From Elizabethkingia bruuniana (GTDB lineage Bacteria; Bacteroidota; Bacteroidia; Flavobacteriales; Weeksellaceae): a stretch of 64,000 nucleotides of DNA. This document shows positions 26,408 through 33,881 of this stretch, piece after piece. How positions within the stretch are numbered: position 1 is the stretch's first letter; every line of letters starts with the position of its first letter. The stretch is taken from assembly GCF_002024805.1 (NCBI RefSeq), contig NZ_CP014337.1, positions 1,426,001-1,490,000 of the forward strand. Direction: 5' to 3'. The notes beneath the pieces are model-generated. The model did no database searches, had not been told where the DNA came from, and saw nothing but the letters and a program-made list of their open reading frames with translations. The position numbers and the translations under genes were made by a program.

Positions 26408-27136
26408 ATGAATTTAAAAACACTTCCGCTTGTAGCGGCTTTACTTATAGTTTCATGTAAGAAAAATGAAGGTTCAGTACCTTCAGAAACTGCTAAACCA
26501 GATTCTTCTGCTGTTATGGCTTCTGATTCAATAAAGGTTGATCATCCAAAGAGTACGGGACAGATGATTACAGCAGACTTCTATGGCTATGAGGAAATTG
26601 GAGATTATCTTTATCTTCTGATTAAGGATAACGGAAAAACTGAAAGTTTTGTAGCTCAGGCTGTAGATAAAGATCTTAACCGTGGAGACCTAGTAGAAGT
26701 TAAATGGAAAAAAGGTCATATTGAGATTGCCGGAGACAACGACCGGAAAGAAGACCGCAAAATGCTGGTTTCTGTAAAGAAGATTAAGGATGGTGCATTG
26801 TCTCTGTTTAAGCAACGTTATACAAAACCTGTAAAATATACATTTGGTCAAGATCTTGATTTGTCAAACGAAGAAAGAGATGATATTTACAATAATGTGC
26901 AGTATTATCTGGCAAATACCAGGAACAAACTGTTGTTACTTCATCTGAAGAATAATGAAGAGCTCACCTACTCTATTGAAGAGCGAAATGAACAAGGCAA
27001 AGATTATATTGTTTTAGGGTTGGGAATTGAATTTGAGAACCGTTTCAGTGTAGCGCAGTGGCTCTATATTGACCAGCGTAACGGAGATTTATATGAATAT
27101 GACCTTCCGAATGACAAACTGGTCCCTTTTAATTAA
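26408..27136 (+). CDS. Putative lipoprotein of unknown function
   Basis: 242 residues from the ATG at 26408, chosen because it directly begins a lipoprotein signal (MNLKTLPLVAALLIVSC, Cys at 17). An upstream ATG at 26393 overlaps the preceding gene and adds five residues. A low-complexity Ser/Pro linker follows the cysteine, then a ~200-residue soluble domain with alternating strands (VEVKWKKGHIEIAG) and charged helices. No recognised family. Probably in the periplasm, anchored to a membrane. Confidence 0.7.
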   Translation: MNLKTLPLVAALLIVSCKKNEGSVPSETAKPDSSAVMASDSIKVDHPKSTGQMITADFYGYEEIGDYLYLLIKDNGKTESFVAQAVDKDLNRGDLVEVKWKKGHIEIAGDNDRKEDRKMLVSVKKIKDGALSLFKQRYTKPVKYTFGQDLDLSNEERDDIYNNVQYYLANTRNKLLLLHLKNNEELTYSIEERNEQGKDYIVLGLGIEFENRFSVAQWLYIDQRNGDLYEYDLPNDKLVPFN

Positions 27137-27157
27137 ATTTTAATTCTTTATCATATA

Positions 27158-27183
27158 AAAAGCTCTGCAATTGCAGAGCTTTT
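27158..27183. terminator. Terminator after the lipoprotein gene
   Basis: AAAAGCTCTGCAA / TTGCAGAGCTTTT, a perfect 26-base palindrome with T-run, 21 bases after the stop codon. Confidence 0.8.
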
Positions 27184-27384
27184 ATTTTGTCCGAAAACGA
27201 ACAATAGTGTTCATTTTTAGACACATTTTAAAGATATTAAAAATGTAATTAATTGATTCTCAATTATTAATGTGTTTGTTTTTAATTGGTATTATTTCGG
27301 TTATATAGCTGATATACAAAAAGTTGTATGCTTGATGTAACAGAACTTTGCCTTCTGTTGTGTTATGATTAAAAGTAAAAAATT

Positions 27385-29760
27385 ATGAAAAAAAATTACA
27401 TATTAATAGGGCTTATCACATCTGTTTTTTCGTTTGCACAAAGCATACAGGGAAAGCTGAGTTATGAAAACAAAAAACAAGTTCCGGATTCTGAAATTAT
27501 ATTATCTAAGGGTACAGAAAAAATATCCGGTATCAGTGATGCTGAAGGAATCTTTAATATAAAACTGAAAGAAAACGGAACTTATCAGATTGAAATCTTT
27601 AGGGAAGGTGAAAAACTCCTATCCGAAAATATAGCCATAGAGGGTAATATAAACAGGAATTTTTTGATTCCGTTACCCAAGACTACAGAAACCAAAGTTG
27701 AAGGTGTTACGGTAACAGGAAAGAAAAAGCTAATTGAAAGAAAAGTAGATCGTCTGGTTTTCAATGTTGAGAACTCGGTAGCATCACAAGGGTTGGATTT
27801 AGTAGAAGCACTAGCCAAAACACCTATGGTGCGTACAACAGACGAAGCAATATCAATTGCAGGTAAAAGTAATGTTGCCGTAATGGTGAATGATAAGCTG
27901 CTTAATCTTTCTGGTCAGGAATTGATCAATTATCTAAAGACGTTAAGATCAGATGATATTGCAAGAATTGAAGTAATCACTACTCCACCGGCACGTTATG
28001 AGGCGGAAGGTAAAAGTGGACTGATCAATATTATCCTGAAGAAAAATACCAATCTGGGCTGGAATGCGTCCTTACAATCTTCCGGAAACTACTATTTCGG
28101 CAGACCAACCGTTTCCAGCAGAAGTGGTTTAAGTTTCAATTACCAGGGGAAGAAACTTTCAGTATCTACGAATCTGTCTACTGGTGACAATTACTGGCAG
28201 GGAAAAGCTTATACTTATAATTCGGGTAATGGAAATAATAACTACTGGAATACTGATGAGAAAACCTCTTCTAATTACCGTTATAAAAGTGGTAATGTAA
28301 AAACAGAATACAAGATAAATGATAAAAATCTGATAGGTGTTAGTTATAACTATTCATTTAGCAATCCATTGGAACAAGCCCAGAATTCTACCAGCATAAG
28401 AGATGAAAAGGGTGATCGGTCATTTGCATCAGATTCAAACAACAGGAATAAAAGAAATGTGCACAATGCTACTGCTTTCTACGACTTGAAACTGGATTCA
28501 TTGGGTAGTAAGCTGAGTATCTCGGCCAATATGATGATTAATAACTCTAATGCGAATAACTATTATAATACGATAACCAATACAAAAACTTCCACTTTCG
28601 TTAATCCTGTCAGCCAATATAAAATCTATTCGGGTCAGGCAGATTTGGAGAAGAACTTTTCCAAAATAAAAACAGAATCCGGAATTAAGTTTACGAAGAT
28701 TAAAAATGATTCAGAATTTAATTTTTATGATATCCTGAATGGTCAGAATGTATTCAATACAAAAAGAAGTAATAATTTCTTTTATAATGAAGAGAATTAT
28801 GCCGCTTATATTTCAACGAGTTTTAAAATCAATGATAAATGGGATGCTAAGGCAGGATTGCGTTATGAATATACCCATCTGAAAGGCTATTCACCAAACG
28901 AAAATCTCACATCTACCAATAAATACGGAAAGTTCTTTCCTACAGCTTATGTAAGCTATAAACCGAATGATAATCATTCATTTTCTGTGAACTACTCCCG
29001 GAGAATCAGCCGTCCCTATTTTGGAAACCTGAATCCGTTTAAATATTATACTTCGGATTTTGAATACAGTACAGGAAATCCTTATTTGCAGCCAACGTTT
29101 ACGGATAATTTAGAGTTTGGTTATGTATTGAAAAATAACCTGAATATAACAGCTTATTACAATTATACCAAAGCTAACTGGGATAGAGTTCAGATGATAG
29201 AAGACGGATTAAAGTATAGTACAACGCTTAATTTTTATAATCAGAATAGTGCGGGAATTAATATCAGTTACAATTATAATAAGCTGAAATGGCTGGAATC
29301 TAATATTTTCATAAACGGATATTATGCCAAATCGAAATCCTATATACCGCAGGTAATTTCAGGTATGTCAGGTTACGGAGCCAACTTTAATCTGGATAAT
29401 AATTTTTTCCTGAAAAAAGATAAAAGCCTCACATTTGTACTTGGGTTATGGAGTAATATACCGGAACGTAGTGGTAATACTTACTTCAACGGAAATTTTT
29501 CTGCATATATAGGGCTGAAAGCAAGCTTTCTGGAAAAGAATTTATTATTTAATTTAACGGTGAATGATATTTTCAATACCAATCGCTCAAAAGGTACCGA
29601 ATACTATCAGGATTTCAACTCAGAGTATTATTACAAAGGCATTACGCGAAACGTAAACCTTTCCGTGACTTATAAATTCGGGAATAATAATGTGAAAGGT
29701 GCTACCAAGCAAGTTAAATTTGAAGAACAAAACAGAGCGGGTGGTAATGGCGGATCTTAA
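27385..29760 (+). CDS. TonB-linked outer membrane receptor, OMP_b-brl_3 type
   Basis: 791 residues. Signal peptide 1-18, a carboxypeptidase-D-like regulatory domain about 20-100, a plug about 105-215 (VEALAKTPMVRTTDEAISIAGKS, IEVITTPPARYEAEGKSGLINI), then a large barrel (FSVNYSRRISRPYFGNLNPF). The C-terminus carries a tail after the last strand (FGNNNVKGATK then a Gly-rich end), also seen in its relative at 33882-36023. Such proteins import peptides, chelates or signals; the ligand is unknown. It runs convergently to the LuxR-type response regulator, sharing a terminator. Confidence 0.85.
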   Translation: MKKNYILIGLITSVFSFAQSIQGKLSYENKKQVPDSEIILSKGTEKISGISDAEGIFNIKLKENGTYQIEIFREGEKLLSENIAIEGNINRNFLIPLPKTTETKVEGVTVTGKKKLIERKVDRLVFNVENSVASQGLDLVEALAKTPMVRTTDEAISIAGKSNVAVMVNDKLLNLSGQELINYLKTLRSDDIARIEVITTPPARYEAEGKSGLINIILKKNTNLGWNASLQSSGNYYFGRPTVSSRSGLSFNYQGKKLSVSTNLSTGDNYWQGKAYTYNSGNGNNNYWNTDEKTSSNYRYKSGNVKTEYKINDKNLIGVSYNYSFSNPLEQAQNSTSIRDEKGDRSFASDSNNRNKRNVHNATAFYDLKLDSLGSKLSISANMMINNSNANNYYNTITNTKTSTFVNPVSQYKIYSGQADLEKNFSKIKTESGIKFTKIKNDSEFNFYDILNGQNVFNTKRSNNFFYNEENYAAYISTSFKINDKWDAKAGLRYEYTHLKGYSPNENLTSTNKYGKFFPTAYVSYKPNDNHSFSVNYSRRISRPYFGNLNPFKYYTSDFEYSTGNPYLQPTFTDNLEFGYVLKNNLNITAYYNYTKANWDRVQMIEDGLKYSTTLNFYNQNSAGINISYNYNKLKWLESNIFINGYYAKSKSYIPQVISGMSGYGANFNLDNNFFLKKDKSLTFVLGLWSNIPERSGNTYFNGNFSAYIGLKASFLEKNLLFNLTVNDIFNTNRSKGTEYYQDFNSEYYYKGITRNVNLSVTYKFGNNNVKGATKQVKFEEQNRAGGNGGS

Positions 29761-29789
29761 TAAATTCTGATCAGTAATTATAGTTTAGC

Positions 29790-29830
29790 AAATGCTGGTG
29801 GTGATTCAACGTTTAATCTAGCCAGCATTT
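29790..29830. terminator. Bidirectional terminator overlapping the response regulator stop codon
   Basis: AAATGCTGG (29790-29798) and CCAGCATTT (29822-29830) can form a 9-bp stem; the right arm lies in the last codons of the response regulator gene and is followed by TTCTTTT on the plus strand. Confidence 0.55.
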
Positions 29831-30439
29831 TTCTTTTGCCAGCTTTATAAGTTCAGCAAGATTATGGGTATTTGTTTTACGGGCTATATTCTTGCGGTGG
29901 GTTTCTATAGTATAAGTACTCCTGCTGAGCAGAACTGCAATTTCTTTATTTGTTTTTCCCAGATATAATAAAGTTATAATTTCAATTTCTTTATCTGATA
30001 AATTATAGTCTTTGTTCCAGACCTTTACATTTTCAGACTGCAGACAGGCAGGTTTAGTATGAAAACTGTTATCAGCAATAATTTTTTTGAGATAGCTAAT
30101 CAGTTCACAGGCATCTATTTCTTTCGGAAAAAATCCGGATACTCCGATATTTTGTAGTTTATTTAGTGTATAAGTGTCATATAACATAGAGAGGCATACA
30201 ATTTTCAGATGGCGAAAATATGGTCTTATTTCCCGGGCAATTTCGATACCGGATTTTCCATGAAGATTAATATCCAGAATAAGCAGATCTGCCTGATGAA
30301 TTTCTTTAGAAGCTATTAACTCTTCTCCCGTCTGAAAATGACGGATAACTTCAAACTCTTCTGTATTTTTCAGAATATACTGAAGACCTTCACAGAACAA
30401 TCTGTGGTCATCCAGAATAATAATTTTTGTTGTTTTCAT
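29813..30439 (-). CDS. LuxR/NarL-family response regulator
   Basis: 208 residues. Receiver domain with phospho-acceptor Asp56 (LLILDINLHGKSG) and acidic residues Asp10-Asp11; conserved Lys in FFPKE. The C-terminal LuxR helix-turn-helix covers about 145-205 (LSDKEIEIITLLYLGKTNKEIAVLLSRS, then VETHRK-like TIETHRKNIARK). Its gene overlaps the histidine kinase by 32 bases, so the two make one system. A likely binding site is the repeated AATACC-N8-GGTATT upstream of the kinase (inference). Confidence 0.92.
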   Translation of the reverse strand: MKTTKIIILDDHRLFCEGLQYILKNTEEFEVIRHFQTGEELIASKEIHQADLLILDINLHGKSGIEIAREIRPYFRHLKIVCLSMLYDTYTLNKLQNIGVSGFFPKEIDACELISYLKKIIADNSFHTKPACLQSENVKVWNKDYNLSDKEIEIITLLYLGKTNKEIAVLLSRSTYTIETHRKNIARKTNTHNLAELIKLAKEKCWLD

Positions 30440-32306
30440 TATTCAGTGGTATTTGTATGATGCTAATCATTCCGGGATTTAAATTCTCCTGATGATAGGT
30501 TCCGTTATAATATGCTGTACGGTTTTTAATACTTTTAACGCCCATACCTTCCGCAGTATTCTGTACTACTCCCTTTCCGTTATCTTCAATCTGCAGGATA
30601 AACTCCTTTTCATTCGTATCCATTGTTATATCAACAAAAGCGGCATCAGAATGTCTGATAATATTATTAATGAGTTCCTGAAATATTCGATAGATATTTA
30701 TCTTCAGATCTTCATGAAGAAGATTTTCATTACCCATAAAATTGATACTAAACTGAATCCGGGAAGCTTTAAACACATTTAAGGATTGCTCTGTTGCTCT
30801 GTATAATCCATACTCTCCTATTTCTTTTGGAGCAATCTGATAGATAAGCTCACGAAATTGCTGGTTAGCCAGAGTGAAAATTTTCTGAATATTATCATTT
30901 TCAAAATTTCCGGTACTTGCTAATGTTAGTTTTAAAGCATTAAGCGTATTGCCAAGTCCGTCATGAAGATTGTCGGCAATAGCCTGTCGTTCGGTTTCCT
31001 GAGATTTTATTAATTCGGATGCCAGAAATACCTGCTGTTCTTTTTCTTTTTGGAGCTTACGGTTCAGTCCGATGAAATCGTTCCGGTATTTTATAATGAA
31101 AACAATAGATAATGTAATCAGTTCGAACGCCATTCCTATAATCATATAACCTGGCTGTAGCATTACTCTTACAGAAGTCAGATCCAGAGTATTTAATATA
31201 TAGATTATTATGGAAGCAATGAAGATGATATTACATAAGAGATAATAGCAGGTATACTTATTTCCTTTCCCGGCAGAATAAAATATATTGGTAAAGAGTA
31301 AGATAAGATGTGTACCTATAATGGTGCTGATGATAAGATAAAAAGAAGATGAAAAACCATTATCCGTGCGAAAAATTATTTTCAAAATAAAAAACAGGAT
31401 AGCAATTACTAATAAAAATGAGTTTGAGTAATTCAGTATCCGATTCCATTCCGGAAGAAAGCTGCTATGGTTGGTGAATTTCTGAAAGACTTTTGTATAA
31501 AAAAATAAAGCACAGAGTATATAAAACATTTTCGGACAGATGCTTATCCATATATACACTTGTTCAGGATAAAAATACGGATCATATAGATACTCTGAAA
31601 GGGCAAACATTAGCAGAAAAGAGGTGTAACCAAACATATATCCGTATAACCGGCGCCGGATAATAATAAATAATAACAGATTAAACAGGGCTGAGAAAAG
31701 GAAGAAACCATAATAACGTCCCATAAGAAAAGCAAAATCCACTTCATAGATTAAAATATCCTTTTCTGTAGAGATGTCCGTTGGAAAATAAAGATTGGCA
31801 TGCCCTATAGCCTGTGTTTTTAAAAAAAAATGCTTCGTTTCCCCGAGCTTAAAATTAACAGGAAATGTCAGGCTTCTTATTGGTATCTTTCTTTCTGAAA
31901 GAGATAACCTGTTGTTAAGACTTCCTGCTTTTTTTAACTGGTACAGACCATCCGTTTCGTACAGAGTAAAGAGAATGCCATCATTATAAAAATTCCAGTA
32001 ATAGAGTTCTTCCCGGTCAGATATATTGCTTATTGTAAGTGTATACCAATATGAACATGTTGTAAAACCGTTATTGATAACATGTTCATCGTTATGCTGC
32101 CGAAAACTACCTGCCAGATATTTATTCCATATTGCTTTTTCCGATAACTTATCGCAGTCTTTATAATATCGGAGGTAAGGAATAATATTAATACTGTTGG
32201 CACCCGATAACTTAAGAGTATCCTTACTATTTGCCAATAGCCGTACAGAACAGCATATTACAACTGTAAGAAGAAAAATTCTGGTATATAAATTTCTGAA
32301 CGGCAT
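30408..32306 (-). CDS. 7TMR-DISM sensor histidine kinase, HisKA_3 type
   Basis: 632 residues. Signal peptide 1-25, a periplasmic 7TMR-DISM extracellular domain about 35-180, seven helices about 195-405, a short coiled coil, then a HisKA_3 dimerisation box with His448 (AIADNLHDGLGNTL) and an ATPase domain (FQELINNIIRHSDA, EDNGKG). The layout fits sensors that read small ligands or wall fragments outside the inner membrane. It overlaps the LuxR-type regulator gene and is divergent from a secreted coiled-coil protein. The -7 box at 32312-32319 sits so close that the mRNA may be nearly leaderless. Confidence 0.92.
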   Translation of the reverse strand: MPFRNLYTRIFLLTVVICCSVRLLANSKDTLKLSGANSINIIPYLRYYKDCDKLSEKAIWNKYLAGSFRQHNDEHVINNGFTTCSYWYTLTISNISDREELYYWNFYNDGILFTLYETDGLYQLKKAGSLNNRLSLSERKIPIRSLTFPVNFKLGETKHFFLKTQAIGHANLYFPTDISTEKDILIYEVDFAFLMGRYYGFFLFSALFNLLLFIIIRRRLYGYMFGYTSFLLMFALSEYLYDPYFYPEQVYIWISICPKMFYILCALFFYTKVFQKFTNHSSFLPEWNRILNYSNSFLLVIAILFFILKIIFRTDNGFSSSFYLIISTIIGTHLILLFTNIFYSAGKGNKYTCYYLLCNIIFIASIIIYILNTLDLTSVRVMLQPGYMIIGMAFELITLSIVFIIKYRNDFIGLNRKLQKEKEQQVFLASELIKSQETERQAIADNLHDGLGNTLNALKLTLASTGNFENDNIQKIFTLANQQFRELIYQIAPKEIGEYGLYRATEQSLNVFKASRIQFSINFMGNENLLHEDLKINIYRIFQELINNIIRHSDAAFVDITMDTNEKEFILQIEDNGKGVVQNTAEGMGVKSIKNRTAYYNGTYHQENLNPGMISIIQIPLNNENNKNYYSG

Positions 32307-32311
32307 TTCAT

Positions 32312-32319
32312 CAAATTTA
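32312..32319 (-). promoter_or_regulatory. -7 promoter box of the histidine kinase operon
   Basis: The minus strand reads TAAATTTG, a full match. A start site about 7 bases downstream would fall at the ATG, leaving almost no leader. Candidate operator 32339-32362 covers its -33 region. Confidence 0.4.
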
Positions 32320-32338
32320 CCAGAATTATATCATATTG

Positions 32339-32362
32339 AAAATACCTTTAATATGGTATTTT
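32339..32362. promoter_or_regulatory. Candidate operator copy 1, AAAATACC-N8-GGTATTTT
   Basis: Perfect 8-bp inverted repeat with an 8-base spacer. The core AATACC-N8-GGTATT occurs again at 32402-32421, 61 bases away. Both lie in the 178-base gap between the histidine kinase and the divergent secreted protein. Confidence 0.5.
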
Positions 32363-32401
32363 TTACACTTATTAGTTTTGATATTTAAAATATTAATTAA
32401 A

Positions 32402-32421
32402 AATACCCGATTTACGGTATT
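32402..32421. promoter_or_regulatory. Candidate operator copy 2, AATACC-N8-GGTATT
   Basis: Perfect 6-bp arms around CGATTTAC, same arm sequence and spacing as copy 1 with a different spacer, which argues for protein recognition of the arms. It lies 31 bases upstream of a TAACTTCG -7-like box (32453-32460) for the coiled-coil gene, a suitable place for an activator. Confidence 0.5.
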
Positions 32422-32484
32422 GTATCCTGCTAATAACGAGGCTAACTTCGAAATAAAAACAATAAATCTTTTAAAAAAAATATT

Positions 32485-33288
32485 ATGAAAACAAAATTAT
32501 TAGTATTAGTGCTGCTCGGTTGGGTAGCTACAGCTTGGGGACAAAATAGAAAAGCCTCGATTAAGCAATTAAATTTATTTACCAGAACAGAAAAAGTCAG
32601 AACAGAAAAAGCTGGTGTAAAGATTGAAAAGGATTCTACATTTATTCAGCCTACATTATTTTGGGCACAATATGATACAACGAGAAGGGGTTCCATGCTT
32701 TATGTTGATAAGAACCAACGAATTCGAATGCTTTCTGAAAATCCACCAGATGCAGCTTTACAAACTATAACAGAAATTACTGCAAAAGTAAAAGGTTTAA
32801 AAGGCGATATAGGTGAGGCTGAAGCTGCATTTAAGGCACAAAAAAGTATTGCCGAACTCGGGAAACGTACGGCAGCAGTTAATATGTTACGTGATGCTCT
32901 TTATAGATTAAATGAATTATATTATGCAACTGCAGATGAGAAAAAAGATATTCAACAATTCATTCAGAATTTAAGTAATAAAAATGCGAGTATAAATATT
33001 CAAATGGAAGGAGAAAAGGCAAACATTAATGAACTTTCAATGTTTCAAACAACTTTGGCGAGTAGTGAAATCACAAAATTATTTACCTCTATAATAGGCA
33101 GTACTGAGGAAATAGCTAAAGAAGAGGCTAAAGTAGATCTAGAATCTGAAAAAACAAAACAGGAAGAAGCAAAGGCAGAAATTTTAAAAAATCAAATAAT
33201 AATGACTGCTTTGCAAAAAGTTGAAGGAAACTTATCTAAAGAAGATTTGGATAAACTTTTAAAAGAAATAGTAAAAACAATAAAGTAA
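32485..33288 (+). CDS. Secreted coiled-coil protein of unknown function
   Basis: 267 residues. Signal peptide 1-19 (MKTKLLVLVLLGWVATAWG). A short beta-rich stretch (about 25-85) is followed by long charged helices with heptad character, including about 85-110 and 190-240 (EEAKVDLESEKTKQEEAKAE). No cysteines or catalytic motif and no family recognised. It is more AT-rich in codon choice (GAA, AAA, TTA) than the flanking genes. It diverges from the 7TMR-DISM kinase across a gap holding two copies of one palindrome, so it may be the main target of that two-component system. Confidence 0.75.
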   Translation: MKTKLLVLVLLGWVATAWGQNRKASIKQLNLFTRTEKVRTEKAGVKIEKDSTFIQPTLFWAQYDTTRRGSMLYVDKNQRIRMLSENPPDAALQTITEITAKVKGLKGDIGEAEAAFKAQKSIAELGKRTAAVNMLRDALYRLNELYYATADEKKDIQQFIQNLSNKNASINIQMEGEKANINELSMFQTTLASSEITKLFTSIIGSTEEIAKEEAKVDLESEKTKQEEAKAEILKNQIIMTALQKVEGNLSKEDLDKLLKEIVKTIK

Positions 33289-33308
33289 ATTTCCGGTTCT
33301 CCAAAATT

Positions 33309-33337
33309 ACCCCACAGATTTTTAAAACCTGTGGGGT
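33309..33337 (+). terminator. Terminator of the coiled-coil gene
   Basis: ACCCCACAG / CTGTGGGGT, a 9-bp stem with an 11-base loop and a short TTT end, 20 bases after the stop codon. Confidence 0.75.
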
Positions 33338-33364
33338 TTACTGAGTATAGTTACGTAATTCCCC

Positions 33365-33372
33365 TATCTTTG
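33365..33372 (+). promoter_or_regulatory. -7 promoter box of the YchJ-like gene
   Basis: TATCTTTG, a full match, 18 bases upstream of the ATG at 33391 and followed by a run of nine A. It lies inside the longer open frame, which rules out the earlier ATG at 33331. Confidence 0.6.
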
Positions 33373-33390
33373 CAAAAAAAAAGAAATCAG

Positions 33391-33768
33391 ATGAATTGTC
33401 CTTGCTGTTCGGGTAAAACCTATGAAGAATGTTGTGCACCTTTTCACAGAAAAGAAAAACATGCACTTACTGCTGAAGCCCTTATGCGTTCCCGATATTC
33501 AGCCTATGCGATTCCTAACGGAGAATATCTGATGGAAACTACCCATCCCGGAAAACGTAAATTCCATGACAAAGCAGATATGCAGGAATGGGGAGAAATG
33601 AACCAATGGACAAAGCTGGAAATTGTAAGAACTCCGGCATTAAATCATGTGGAATTCAAAGCCTATTTCATCAACTCAGAAGGTCAGGAACAAATTCATC
33701 ATGAGTTTTCCTACTTTCAGAAGATGCACAACCGTTGGTATTATGTATCAGGGGATTTTATGGAGTAA
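33391..33768 (+). CDS. YchJ-family SEC-C metal-binding protein
   Basis: 125 residues from the ATG at 33391; the longer frame from 33331 includes a promoter box and part of a terminator. An N-terminal SEC-C motif (CPCCSGKTYEECCAPFH) supplies the Cys/His ligands for zinc. The rest is an NTF2-like alpha/beta domain (ALMRSRYSAYAIPNGEYLMETTHP; WYYVSGDFM). Cytoplasmic; YchJ proteins have no settled function. Single-gene unit ending at a long palindromic terminator. Confidence 0.88.
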   Translation: MNCPCCSGKTYEECCAPFHRKEKHALTAEALMRSRYSAYAIPNGEYLMETTHPGKRKFHDKADMQEWGEMNQWTKLEIVRTPALNHVEFKAYFINSEGQEQIHHEFSYFQKMHNRWYYVSGDFME

Positions 33769-33790
33769 TCAGACTCAACAAAAGTTCAAA

Positions 33791-33826
33791 AATAAACCAT
33801 GGTAAGATATCTTACCATGGTTTATT
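33791..33826. terminator. Perfect 36-base palindromic terminator
   Basis: Arms 33791-33808 and 33809-33826 are exact complements (centre AAGATATCTT, flanks AATAAACCATGG). With T-runs on both sides it serves the convergent YchJ-like and receptor genes. Confidence 0.8.
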
Positions 33827-33881
33827 TTTATGTTGGATTTTATAGAAAAACTTAGTGCCATAATTAAATTTATGCTGAAAC

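Noticed and set aside
32485-33288. Secreted coiled-coil gene as recently transferred DNA
   Set aside because: It is more AT-rich than its neighbours, but there are no mobile-element remnants, and the shared palindromes with the kinase argue for an established locus.
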